NCBI GenBank assembly: GCA_001600415.1
Contig: BCJX01000001.1
Location: forward strand, 3,905,532 to 3,969,531
Direction: 5' to 3'
Source: Pascua guehoae
Taxonomy: Eukaryota; Basidiomycota; Tremellomycetes; Trichosporonales; Trichosporonaceae
Length of the DNA: 64,000 nucleotides
Made by a program: the position numbers and the translations under genes. Below the pieces are notes generated by a model that did not search any database, had not been told where the DNA came from, and was given only the letters and a program-made list of their open reading frames with translations. Positions 49,923-61,160 of this stretch are shown piece after piece (the first letter of the stretch is position 1; the number at the start of each line of letters is the position of its first letter).

Positions 49923-52020
49923 TTAAAAGTTGGGCCATGGGCGGGGTCCGTCGACGTCGAGCTCCATTGCGCTCAATGACGACTGGAGCTCGTGCTGCGA
50001 GTCCTTGCGGATGCGCGACGCGGCGTCTGCGTGGGGCTCTTCGTTAAAGTCCATGGCCAAACCCCAGACGACGGGGTCCTTGTTGTCTGTCTCGGGTGAT
50101 CCAGACGACAGAGGCGTCGAGCGGTGCTGGTCTGGGCCCGACGACGCGTCGGTCGGCGACGGCTCAAACACGAGCATGTTGTTGCTCGACCCAAACCCGT
50201 TCCACCCAGACGGCTGCAAGGGCACAATGCTGTCGGCCTCGGGGCTCGCGCGCATCGCCTCGAGCTGGTCGCTCGGGAACGGGAGCGGGTCCGACGACGA
50301 TTGCGCGCTCGTGGCCTGCGACGGTGGCCAAGCACCGCTCTGGGCGGCCGAAGAGCCGCTGCCGCCCGACATGAGCAGGTCTTCGAGGTACCGGATGCGT
50401 GTCGACTGCTGCTCGTTGACCGTCTGCAAGTCCCTACAGGGTTAGTTGGAAAAAATTACCTAAGACGGGGGTTCAGGGAGGGTGGTAGGGTTGGGGGGGT
50501 TGTCGGGCGCCGTGGGGTAAGACGTGGGGAGGAAGTGGGGAGGAAAAGTTCCATGTCCTCTCTCGGCGCTGCCAAAGACAGCAGTCGCGATGACTCGCTC
50601 CAGCAGAGTAGATGGGATATGGAGCGTCTCCAGCCCGGTGTCACCTCGCTGCGTGTCCCATCTGGTCTCTTGGACATGGTGGCGACTACTTGCCACTTTG
50701 ACTCACCGAATATACTTTACGCTGTCGCTCAGGATTCGGCCCTTGCACTGGACAGCGTCCTTTTGCTGCTTTGACGACGATGCGGCACGCTTTGTCTTCT
50801 GGTAGAGTAAGTAAAAGTGGTCAGATGTCTCAGATGCACCTTTTTCTTAACCGGCGAGTCGCTCGGCTGCTCCTCGGCATCGTCGTCGTCCTCGACGGCA
50901 ATGTCATCCGGTGGTGGCATCTTGAAGCGGGCCGGGAGGAGCTTGTTGAGCTCCTCGATCATCGAATTGATGTGCTCGCGGCGCCGCTTCTCCACCTGGT
51001 TGTGGCATTCGCGCCTCCGCTGCTTCCTGCTCTCGTCGCCCATGAGGGTGATGTTTTGCGCAGGGGTAAAGGGGCTACAACAGGTCAGAATGGTGTTGGA
51101 TTGTTTGAATTGGCATTCATTCCTCACCTCTGGAGAACCTCTGCTGCGTCGACGCTGGTGCCGTAGCTCGCCATTGGATCCGGGAGGACGCTTGGGGCAC
51201 TGCCGCCGGCCCACATGCCGCGGCCAAAGTCGTTGCGCGGGATGGCAATGCCATACTCGTTAAAGTAGTCGGCAGATGTAATCGAGTTTGCGCGCGGGGG
51301 CTGGCCATATGGCAGGACAGACGAGCTGGGGGGCTTGGAGTCTGTATGGAAGGACATGGATCTCGGGGGCTGCATGGGCATGGTCCTTCCTCGTGTTGGC
51401 TGAATGTTGGGCTTTACGTCGTTCATCGACAGCTTGCGGCCCGACCTCGCGCGCCCTGATGGCGCCTTGCCGACGTTTGACGAGCGCGACGACGAGTGCG
51501 AGCGCGAGCGGTGCGTGGACGGATTCGTATTGTTGTTGTTGTTGTTGTTGTTGTTCTCGACCGGCGACGTGACGACGGGTGGCTCGCGATTCTCGGCGCC
51601 AAAGTTGAGATGGGCAAACATGGCCTGCGGCTGGAAGCTGTGCGGGGATGCGCCAGAAGGGGGCAGATCGACCACGCCCGAGTGCGGCGAGACCATGTTG
51701 TAGTCAAACTGCTGCTGCTGCCCGTTGTTGTTGTTGGATCCTGCTTGGTCACCACCGGCGCCAGACGGCATGCCGGCACCAAAGGAAAACGGTTGGGCGG
51801 CGTTCATGAGCGAGCTGAGAATCGACGATTCGACAGTCATGGATCCGTCAGAGAAGGGGCGGCTCAGTACCGGGCGTGATGATGGGGAAGACGACAGGTT
51901 GCCATTGGAAGGTCTGTGGCGAGGGCGGCGAGGCATTGGTCAGCACACACAACAAGGGCGTGTAGGTGGGGTGGGTGGTGACGCTTACTGAAAGCCTTCC
52001 ATCTTGATTGCTCCAGTCAT
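49923..52020 (-). CDS. bHLH transcription factor with long acidic loop
   Basis: Nuclear DNA-binding regulator. Five exons: 52020-51989, 51913-51128, 51074-50840, 50798-50707, 50433-49923; 551 aa. The basic region/helix 1 is RRECHNQVEKRRREHINSM, residues ~293-311; His297, Glu301 and Arg305 are the E-box (CANNTG) contact residues, and Arg305 favours CACGTG. Helix 2 is VQCKGRILSDSVKYI, ~367-381, followed by a short zipper-like stretch (LQTVNEQQSTRIRYLEDLL). Between the helices is a loop of ~43 residues with an acidic run (AVEDDDDAEEQPSDSP) and a Lys-rich end, far longer than the usual 6-15. The N-terminal 270 residues are disordered with an Asn run (nine AAC codons) and QQQQ; the C-terminus is Ser/Pro-rich. 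The target genes are unknown. Confidence 0.9.
51531..51556. repeat. GTT microsatellite encoding poly-Asn
   Basis: A run of eight to nine GTT triplets on the plus strand, read as AAC (Asn) in the bHLH gene. Confidence 0.9.
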
Positions 52021-55000
52021 TGTTGGCCCAATGCGGGGCAAAGAGTTTGGGGGTGCGGGGTAGGGATGGCGAGCGAGTGGGGCGCGCAACTGGTGAGTAC
52101 TAGTGTTTGGGACCAGCGGGATGGATGGTGGTCGATCCGTTGATAACGCCCGACTTTGGAAGAGTGGATGATGGGTGGGAAGTAGAGTTGTGGTGTAAAG
52201 GAGATGTGGGGGGCAACCAAGTTGGTGGTGACGGGTGGTGGCTCAATGCAAAGGGGAGAGGAGAGAGTGTGGGCGGTTGCATGTACGGTACACGTTTGGA
52301 TCGGAGACTCTCTGCCTGCCTGGGTCTTTGCTGCAACTGCTGTGACTGTGCTGGTCGGTCGCCTGTCGCCGCCGCGTTGGGTGTGTGCTGTGGGAGGGTG
52401 GCCTGGGTGGGTGGGTGGCTGATGGCGTGTGGATGTGGGTTGTGTGGGTTTGTGGGTCCGACACCTGGAGTGGTGGTTGGGTAGGGTGGGCCCGGCGGTT
52501 AAGGTCCAAGTGCAGTGCAAGTGGCCAAGTCCAAGGTGTGGTAGGTATCCCAGCTACAGTGCACCAGCTACAGTACTCTCGCTCTGTCTTTTTTTTTTTT
52601 GCCTCTGTGGGTTGTGGCGTTGGTTATTCTCCTCTGGCCATGTCGGCCGCGCCTTTGGATGGGTCAGGTCCTGGATTGAAATGATGGATGGGTAGGCCCA
52701 CTAGTCCTGATGTCCCGCATCTTCCAACGTTGCCAACCGTGTGCCTCTTTGTTCCTCTTGCCCTCCCTCGCCTCCCTCCCCTCGTCTGTGTTGCTTGCCT
52801 GCTCTGGCTTGCTTGCTTGCTTGCTTGCTCTGCGCCTCATGCCTCGCCGCCGCCTCGCCGAGCCAGCCGGGCGCGGGGCTGGCGGTTGAGGCTCTGTACG
52901 ATCGTGTTACTGCGCGTACCTTGGGGGCCCCTGCTCTCTCTCCCTGCATTGGTCATTGGCAATAGGCCCCGAATGCCTTCCTCCCCCCTCTTGTCATTCG
53001 AGTGGCCCCGTAGAGCCCCATGTCTCTCCGAACCCTTCGGCCCTTGATAGCCCTTGAAACGCAAACGCCTCGAAGACCAACACCGCCGCCGCCTCCGCCA
53101 TGGCGCCGCAGCTGCATTGCATGCAAGTAACATTAGCCCAATAGCCCAGTGTGGTAGAGTTGTTCCTAGCAGGTGGCAAAAGGGCCCCAGAGCCAAGGCC
53201 CGTGCCAAGGTTGGGTTGATGCCCAAATCTGTCCAATTTGCCCCAGAGGCCCATTGCCGCCAACTGGAAAAGCACCAAACCCAAGGATCCCAACAAGCTA
53301 GTGGCTAGTCGCTAGATTGCTCTTGTGCAACAGGGCTGACGCAGCACGGGCTCTCGTCTGGTACTCTGTACGTTGGGTAGCTGGGACAAGAGACCAGGGA
53401 CAAAGGTCGAGCGGCAAGACAGCTGCAGGGTCGTCGCTTATCCCATATTGACCTCGAGGCGCCAGAGGCGTGCAGCGTGCAGGAGACAAGAAGAGAGGGC
53501 CCTGCACGGCACGACAAGGCACTCTTGAAGCAGTACGCCTCTTTTGCTCGCTGCTCGCTCGGCATGCCAAATTACGCCTCGGCTTGCCACCCAAGGCAGG
53601 ATCCTAGGATTAGAGTCGAGTGATTTCGAAGAGAACCGAGACGGGCAGGCCGCACGAGATGGGGGCTTGCGACGCGATGGCTTTGACACGCACAACGGAG
53701 GCAACATGTCAGAGCCACCATGGCTCGAGTCGGCAGACAGAGATGACGTTGACCCCATGGGGAGGCACACTTTCCCTGAGGCGACAGGGGAGGAACGGGG
53801 AAAGGGCTTCCAGCGGGAGATGAGAGAAAGGGGGGGGGGGGGGTTACAGATGGGCCTTGCTTCGTATCGCGTCCAGAGTAAGTACTGTATACTGTACAGT
53901 GTACAGTGTATCGAGGCTTGGCACCAGAGAAGACGAGAGCGCAAGCAACCTTTGGTGCATCTTGTTACCCATCCATTTCTACTTTACCTCGGTTCGAGCC
54001 CAGGGGCTAAAAGCCTAACCCCGCAGGGTCCACTACCCTGCATGGACCCTGAACCCCACGGGCATTGCATACCTTTCCCCGCACTTTGACTCTGGCGACT
54101 TGACGGCAATCTCCGACTGGGCTCGTCTGCTGCCTCGGGATTGTGTCTTTGGTGTCGCATTCCATCACGCCAACTATGCAGCAGCGGCCACCACAAGCCT
54201 CTTCACCTCTTTGCCTCTGCTGTTGCCCCTCCCTCCCATCTCGGCTCATGTCGGGTCGGGCAGCCAATGGAGTGCACCTCAACTCTACTCTATGCTTGTT
54301 ACGGCATTTGCCAGCACCTACTCGACAATGAAGGCGGTGCGCGCGGGTTTGAGTTACACATCTACTGTACGATACGCCTCTTTGTTCCCTCTTACTGTAC
54401 GCGTCTGCTCGCCCCAAGTCGTGCAGGCAACTCGCCAACTGGCACTGAACTGTCGATCCTCTGTCCACAGTACGACCTCGAGGAACAAGAATGTGCGTCC
54501 ACATGCTGGTTCGTCTGCCTTCCGTCACTCTTACCCCACCAGGAACGTCCTGACCGAGCAAAAACTCTGACGTGGGCGAGATGAGAACACACTCCAAGCG
54601 AGCAAAGCGAGCTTGGCAGGCGTGCATTCGAATCAGAACCCAACTCATCCGCAACGGTCGTCTCGTTAATGAAATCACAAGGGGGATGCGAGACGAGGCG
54701 CGAGGCGGCGGCTACGACGCATGCATGTAGACATGTACTGTAGGTACACCCATGTGCGATGCCGTCAACACGGCGCCTAGCGCGTTTGCATACGCGCTTC
54801 TCTCGTGGCGCCTCATACCACAAACGCCCTCCATCTGCATCCTCCGTCCCGGAGAAGCCCCTCCAAAGGTCGTGCACCCCATCAATCTCTGCCTTGCGCA
54901 CAACACACCCACCTGCATCTCACCCTCACCCCCCCGCGCGCGTCCAACTCGTTGACATGATTGCAGCTTGGAACCAAGCCGCTCTCGTCATACCTCTACG

Positions 55001-56271
55001 CCCCCGACGCGCAAACATGACCCAGTGGCGGCCTCACGCCCCCGACGCGCAGACATGACCGAGTGGCGGCACAAGCCAGGCAGCAGGCAGCCAGCCAACA
55101 CCGGCGACTGCGTATCTTGCCATGTCGTCACACCGACGCGGCAGGCACCACCTGCTCGAACTGTCACGTATCGAAATTCAATCTCGTGTTCTGCCCCAGC
55201 TACTACCCCCCACTTGCAGCAGATTCCGGGGCCCGCGATAACGCGCCTTGGCACAGAGGTACAGAGAACAGACATGGGCTTGATGAATCATCCATCTCGA
55301 CACCCCGATGACGTCGACTTATTCGGAAACACCAATCCAGCCCAATCCAATCCAACAATTCGAAACGGGCACCGAAGCAAACCACCAATCCTCGAAAAGA
55401 CAACCAATGTTTCACCAAAGTCGCAGACTCCCCACAGATGTTTACCTAGTGGCAAAACACCAAGCTGCAGTAATGTCCGTCAGTGACACGGTTCATCTGC
55501 GTGCGTGTAGCCAACGCACGCACGTCCATGGACCTCAAAGTGGTCGAGGCGGAGCACCACGTCAAGGGCCGGCCACATTCAGACTCTCTGCAGACACGGA
55601 CGACATTGACAAAGGCTGCAAACAACAGTGTCCGGAAGACCTTGAGACGGCCACTTTGAGCTCGGTCAAGCTGCGCATGGACGCTCTGTGGACCAATGCA
55701 GCACGACAAGCGGACGCCACCCATGTTTTCCTGCTTGTTATGTCCCGCATGCCCCGCTCGCCGTCCCGTATACGGACCGTGCGCGAACACTTGACGTGGT
55801 AGTCTCAAGACTTTTCGGACACCTGTAGGTGCAGTCATGCGGTTGCCGGGGGCACGGTCCGAAAGGCGGCGGCGTGCCATGAGTGCGACTGCCCGCTTGG
55901 AGACTGCCGCATGGAGCGGGGAGGCGTCCAACCTCTCCGGCTCAGCGGGACACGCACACAATGCATCACACCGTCCCGGGCGTTGACCACGGGCTGCGTG
56001 GTATGGTCTTGGGGCACGGTATTCGGCCCAATGTGGCATTCAAGATTGACATCCACACAACCAAGCCTCATTGTTGCACGACAACCATCACAACACCCTT
56101 GCTGTGCGTCTGACTGCTCATGTGGGTATGTACAGCCCCTTCCCAATGCCCCGGTAGAGTAATGCATACAACAATACTTATGACTTACACGACTTACAAG
56201 TGGCAGTGTCAATCCTTTCCGGTCACCTAGACTCTACGACTTAATCGACGCCTTCAAGCTCATGTCGAGCA
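52021..56271. other. long intergenic region, no supported gene
   Basis: Holds the bHLH promoter and leader, including a poly-T run near 52587 and GCTT repeats near 52808. It also has a 14-base G run (53830-53843) and a 36-bp direct repeat near 55000. Open frames exist on both strands but none shows conserved motifs or consistent splicing. Confidence 0.5.
54999..55070. repeat. 36-bp tandem duplication (CGCCCCCGACGCGCARACAT)
   Basis: Two copies of a unit beginning CGCCCCCGACGCGC and ending AGTGGCGGC, differing at a few positions. Confidence 0.85.
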
Positions 56272-58414
56272 TTAGTATCTGGGCGCAGACGTCGGAGCGT
56301 ATTGGCGACCCTGTTGGGCGCCGTGGTAGGCGTGTGCGTGCCGCCTGTCATGCTCGCTAGGCCCGTACCGATACGAGTTGTGCGCGTTCCCTCGGTTGGG
56401 ATGGACGCCGGGCGTGTTGGGGTGGGGACGACCGTCGGAGCGGTGGCCGCTGCCGTGGCCGTGGCCGATGGCATGCTGTGGGCCGTAGCCGTAGCCGTAC
56501 CCGTCGACCTGGCGCATCTGCGCCTGGGCCTGGGCGTCGGTACTGTGGCTACCGCCGTGTCCACTCTGGCAACCACCGCCCCCACAGCGCCCAGTGCCGC
56601 AGCCGGAGCAGCATCCACCGCAACCACCACATCCACCACATCCACAACAACCACCACCGCACCCGCCACACCCGCCACAACCAGAACACGGCTTCCACGG
56701 CTTCCACGCAAAGCGCCAGCTCCACCCGTCGCCGTGCTTGGCCGGCGGGGCCCAGCAGATGGTCCACGGCGCGAGCGTACGCCCGAGGCATGTCCAGAGG
56801 CACCCCTGCTGGTTCTCCGTGCCCCCCTGCGTGAGGTGCTGGCAGGGCTGTGAAGGGGGCTGGACGTAGGGCTGGATGCGCATGCTTGGTGCTGCCTGGT
56901 GTTGGTACTGGTGCTGGTGCTGGGACATGGCGCGGGGTTGGGGTTTGTGCTGCGGCATCCCGCGCGGTTGGGAAGTGCCAGGCTGTGGGCGACCCTGCTC
57001 GTATGCTAGCGCCGCTTGGGTGAAGACGGTAGTCATGGTTTGGTGGTCGGCGGGGATAGGGAACATGCGCGTATGGTCGGTCCCGTCGACCTGGTACACG
57101 GGTTGGTCGTAGTGCCACGCGGCGGTCGTCATGCCATTGTCGCCGGTGACGAGCAGAACCTGCGCCTCGGGTTTGGACGGGCCGTACAGCGTGTGCCGGA
57201 TAGACGGGTCCCCGATCCACTGAACATCGTCTTTCGTCCACAGGGCAGGTACGCCGCTCGGCTGGTTTGGTTTGGGCGGACGAGCCATCGGGACCTGTGT
57301 CCACCACTTGCCGTCGGGTGCGGGCAGGTTGGCTTGGGCGAGGATCTTATTCGCCTCCTTAAACACGTCGTTGGGAAGGCGGGTCGATATGTTGGAGTAT
57401 CCCGTGTTGGCCGCGTACAGGACGTAGCCGTTCACGGACGACTTGGTCGGCGTCCTGCCATCCGGGCGGTCGTAGAAGAGTGCGTTTGCGTCGACGGCGA
57501 TAAAGAACGGTTGCGAAGGGTTGCGCAGCTCCATTGCTCGCAAAGCCTGGGCCCACGTCGGAGCAGTGTCCTGGCCCGCCGGTCGCGCGGCATCCCACTT
57601 ATTTTCATGCGGTTTGTTGGAGCGCCGGTACCACGTCTCATCGTCGTGGCCTGTCCACTTGCCAGGAAAGTTTGGCGGTAGGGTCGTGTCAATGCCGTGT
57701 GCGGCGAATTCAGCCGCAAAGTGTTGCGTGGCGTAACGGTGCACCTGGGCATCCTCGTCGGTACGGCTGAGCAAGAGCGAAATCTTGTTCTTGCTATACT
57801 TTTTGCGCAGCGCCTTGGCGAGGTGGACGTAGGCACGGGCCCGGGCGTATGGTCTCGCAGCAGTATTGGCTCTCAGATGAAGGTTGGTGAATTCGATATT
57901 CTCGAGGTACTGTATATTAGCTTGGAACAACGCAGGTAAGTCTCTAGGAGGTCTCTATTCGACTCACTGCGCGTTCCGAAATGTGTTCAAAGATTTGGCG
58001 TGGGAAGAGTCCACACACAGCCTGGCGATCCTTTGCGGTATTCTCATATGCCCTGCCTCGGCCAAGAATGGCGATATCGCTGAGCTTTTTCTTCGCAAGG
58101 CCAAAGGTGTCTCTTTTCGTGCCCTTGCTGTCATCGTTGAGAATCCGATTGTCGAGCAACGAAAAGGCGAAGACCGGGTCGTGTTCGGTAGGACCGTGCT
58201 CGACGTAGCGACTCGTAGCAGCGCCAGACGAGTGGATAACGTCGGGGCTGATGATATATATGGGCTTTGTGCCAACCAACTCTGTCGGCGAACAAAGAGT
58301 GGGAGTGTGAGAGCCGACGAGAGTGTCGAGTTGTGCGCTATTGGACGGGAGGGCCAGCACCTCGGGTGTCTTCTTCTTCGACTGTTGGTTCTGCTGTTTC
58401 TTGTCGCGACCCAT
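56272..58414 (-). CDS. uncharacterised protein with Cys/Gly-rich and His-rich C-terminus
   Basis: Not recognised. Two exons (58414-57968 and 57909-56272) joined by a 58-nt intron (donor GTGAGT, branch AAGCTAAT) give 694 aa. The start MGRDKKQQNQQSKKKT is basic. Residues ~30-470 appear globular: YIISPDVIHSSGAATSRYVE, a middle with PFFIAVDANALFYDRP, and later VLLVTGDNGMTTAAWHYD. The last two loosely resemble the first and last acidic motifs of PIN-like nucleases, but the order and spacing were not verified. A Gln/His/Pro-rich linker leads to a segment at ~557-596 with 14 Cys in 40 residues, mostly CGGCGG repeats. A His/Gly/Tyr-rich tail follows (GYGYGYGPQHAIGHGHGSGH). A metal-binding or condensate-forming tail is possible. 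It is divergent from the gene at 59529. Confidence 0.6.
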
Positions 58415-58537
58415 GGTGAGGAGAATGAATGCGTTGAGAGGTAGGGGGCCAGACGTGAGTGGGTAGGGAAGTATATATATAAAGAAGACAGGGATTGGGT
58501 TTGTGGGTCTGCAAGCCGCAGACATGCCGCTGGCTTG

Positions 58538-58660
58538 CAAGCATAGGCCAGGAAGGAGCGTAGGCCAAGTGCAGCATGCAAGGTGAAATGCAAGTCAGAA
58601 AGAGAGGTGACGTTTTGGAAGGAGGTTGTGCTGAGCGTGTGATTCACCAGCAGGAGGATG
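58538..58660. repeat. promoter-region repeat, copy 1
   Basis: A segment upstream of the Cys-rich gene that recurs, degenerated, at about 60640-60760. Shared blocks include CAGGAAGGAG, a GTCAGCATG/TGCAGCATG region, and GGAGGTTGTG followed by GTG..TCACCA. Confidence 0.6.
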
Positions 58661-58739
58661 TATCACTGGCGGAGAGCTGAGGGCATTGAAGTGAAGATTG
58701 TTGTTCGGTATGCAGTAGTTGGACGACGGAGAAAGGAGG

Positions 58740-58945
58740 GTAAGAAGGGGGGTAGGGGTGGGCGAAGGGGATGGGGAAGGAGAACGGTTCGAAAGGGGAG
58801 GGGCATTACAGACTGAGGACGAGAGAGTGGAGAAACAGTAACAGATGCAAGGGGAAGGAGGGGAAGAGAAGGGGGGAGGAGGGGAAGAGAAGGGAAGAGA
58901 AGGGGAAGAGAAGGACACAAGGGGGGAGGGGGGGGGTGGCCTCTC
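58740..58945. repeat. purine-rich (GGGGAAGAGAAG) tract
   Basis: About 200 bases almost entirely of A and G on the plus strand, with repeated GAGGGGAAGAGAAGG units. Confidence 0.85.
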
Positions 58946-59070
58946 TTTGTTTGAAAATGTTGCACAGGATGGTGGATGCAACGTGTGATGTGATGGAAAG
59001 GGGGCTGAAGGGGGGAGGCAAGTAAGGAGCGTGAAGGTCTTTGACAGGTGTGGTGTATGGTCGTGTACAG

Positions 59071-59327
59071 TACTGTAAAACAACTGTAAATAGAATTCTA
59101 TCTGTAAACCCAACTTAATGGGGTATGGGATTCTGCCTCTGCGACCTGTGACAGGATTGGACAGAAGCTGATTTCGGCCAATACAAACACAGATCTGGCA
59201 GACAGGATTTGAATAATGACCAAAATAACAGGACTGGGACTCCTGTGACACTGTGACACTGTGACAGGACAGGATTTTTGCTGTGTGACCCTGTGACGGC
59301 TGTCCTATTTACAGTTGTTTTACAGTA
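59071..59327. mobile_element. MITE-like element with 23-bp perfect terminal inverted repeats
   Basis: The 23 bases at 59071-59093 (starting TACTGTAAAACAACTG) are the exact reverse complement of 59305-59327 (ending CAGTTGTTTTACAGTA). The element is 257 bp, has no coding capacity and has an interior with TGTGACAC repeats. It is flanked by GTACAG on the left and GTACAA on the right, a possible 5-6 bp target duplication. It lies in the divergent promoter between the genes at 58414 and 59529. Confidence 0.75.
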
Positions 59328-59528
59328 GTACAAGTAGGACGGCAGGGATTGTGTGGTTCAACCGCCTGACGCGGGATCAAATCAACTGAGGCAGTGCACT
59401 GCATGCACTGCCCCGTCAGACTTCAAGAGTACAAGTACCAGCCACAACCCTATGCAAACAACGACGACCAACCCACTCCTTCACCTTCACCTTCTGTATC
59501 CATTCAATCTGCCCTTCCTTTCAGCACA

Positions 59529-60513
59529 ATGAGCCAACCTCCGACTCCCACCGCAGAATCTTACTTTACAGGTTCGGACCGTGTCCTCGATTATTTCATC
59601 GACTTGGATGTCGATGCCGAGCAGTTAGTAGATAGGGAAGCTTTGGCTGATTCTAGGCAACCGCTGGACGTACAAGCCTACCTCGAGTGCATCGCTATCG
59701 AGTTGAGGCATCAAGAGTCCCCCAAAGACCCCAAGTGGGATTGGAACGAAATGACCAGAGGCGTCGTGGTGGTGAAGCCGTATGTGCCGCGACTCGAGCT
59801 CGTCTCCCAAGGTCTCGATACGCTCCGCGAGGCTGCCAAGACCAAGGAGCACGGATTGTGGATGGACCCCTCGGAAGTGACGGATGAAGACATGGCTTGC
59901 AGCGACCTTGGTCACATTCCATGGCTCGCCAGTCTGATACGCACAAGTCAGCTGGAACAGGCGACGTCGAAAGTCGAGTACTTTACTAAAGAGCCTTTCT
60001 CATGGAGGGCTGCCGCCTATGTGAGTCGTGCTTTGTGGCCTGCTCTTCTCCGAGCATGTTATATGCTGACAACAGGGAAACGTCCGCATTCCTTTCCCAA
60101 ACGGCCTCCTCGGACCGGATCATGGCCGCTGGCTTCATGGAACCAACCAGCTGTATGGCCGCGACCACCCAGTCATCCTCACAGCGCACTATCCCCCTAA
60201 CGATATCCTTCGCCAAATGCGCTTCGCTCTCTGGAGCGTACGGGTGCGTCATCGCCCAGAGCCAGTCCTACCCTTGGAGCCCGCAGAGCAGGAGTGGTTC
60301 GACGAGGATCCAGAGGAGTGGTTCAAAGCAGTCTGTCGCGATTGGGACACCGGAGCGCCAATGAGGCCCGACCCGGTTGGCTTCCTCGAGTGGCAACAAG
60401 AACGTAACAAGCGGATTGAGCGCTTTCGCAAGGAAGAGAAGGAGAGAGCTCGGTCTCGAGCGCTTCGGGCGCCTTCTTCGTCGGCCGCGGCCCATGGTGA
60501 GGAGGATAATTGA
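59529..60513 (+). CDS. uncharacterised protein
   Basis: Not recognised. Two exons (59529-60020 and 60076-60513) separated by a 55-nt intron (donor GTGAGT, branch TGCTGAC, acceptor CAACAG) give 309 aa. The start MSQPPTPTAESYFTGSDRVL follows an AC-rich leader. The body is acidic and helical (DYFIDLDVDAEQLVDREALA), with VVVVKPYVPRLELVSQGLDT and, in exon 2, GNVRIPFPNGLLGPDHGRWL. The C-terminus is a charged helix (QQERNKRIERFRKEEKERAR) ending GEEDN. No transmembrane segment, signal peptide or known motif is visible. It is divergent from the Cys-rich gene, so the two may share control. Its 3' end overlaps a degenerate copy of that gene's start region on the other strand. Confidence 0.6.
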
Positions 60514-60925
60514 AACGTGATGGCGCAGCCATACGAGGGCAGGGTTGTTCATGTAATTGAAAGCGTAGCCGCTTTTGGGGACAGGTATACAGTTGTCATC
60601 CTCCCCGCATCGTGAGGGAAATATGAAGCACGGAGACGAGGCCATGAAAAGGCAGGAAGGAGACTAGGCAAAGGTCAGCATGTATGGGTCAAGTAAGGAG
60701 ACGTGGCGTTTCGAGAGGAGGTTGTGTTGTGGGGTGAATCACCACGTGCGATCCTTAGGCATTGGCTGGCGGAATACAGTACTGTCTGTATCGGAAAGAG
60801 TGGGTGGATGCGTGTAACATTCGTCAAAGACAGGGGAGAGAGGCGAGTTGTTCAACCTTTTGAAATGCTGTGGCAAAAGCCGAGGCGGGCGTCTGTTGAC
60901 GCGTACTCGACGCGGGATCAAATAT
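60490..60925. repeat. degenerate second copy of the 58.4-59.4 kb promoter block
   Basis: Similar in the same orientation to 58411-59383. Matching landmarks are CCATGGTGAGGAG at the left (58411/60492), CAGGAAGGAG and GGAGGTTGTG in the middle, and the exact 15-mer GACGCGGGATCAAAT at the right (59368/60908). The copy lacks the purine tract and the MITE-like element. On its minus strand the frame at the left end begins LLTMGR, as does the Cys-rich gene. Confidence 0.55.
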
Positions 60926-61018
60926 ATACTTCCGTAGGGTGCGCTGAAGGTTTTCAGCGCGCCGCCACGTCATCTCTCTCGTTATGCTACACTCTACCAC
61001 CAACAGATTAAGAGTCAA

Positions 61019-61160
61019 AATCCCGACGCTCGACGCGACGACCGCGACGACTCGCGACGCTCCGCGACGCTACGATACGATACGCCGCGAGGCGCGACGA
61101 TACTCCGACGCTGTGAGGCTCGACTAGGCTCGACTCTGCGACGCTGCGAGGCTCGACTGT
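61019..61160. repeat. GCGACGCTCGACGC-rich low-complexity array
   Basis: Dense, irregular repeats of CGACGCT, CGCGACGA and GAGGCTCGACT. Confidence 0.75.

Noticed and set aside
53985..54065. GGTTCGAGCCC, a tRNA B-box-like sequence
   Set aside because: No A-box, no acceptor or anticodon stem could be folded around it.
56302..56853. Thr/Pro/Ala-rich and His/Pro-rich open frames on the plus strand over the Cys-rich segment
   Set aside because: Low-complexity antisense translations; the minus-strand frame is continuous with a large globular region and a valid intron.
60268..60645. Minus-strand frame starting near LLTMGRGRRRRRPK
   Set aside because: Its start resembles the Cys-rich gene's start, but downstream it overlaps the better-supported plus-strand gene in antisense and shows no likeness to the rest of that family; treated as part of the duplicated block.
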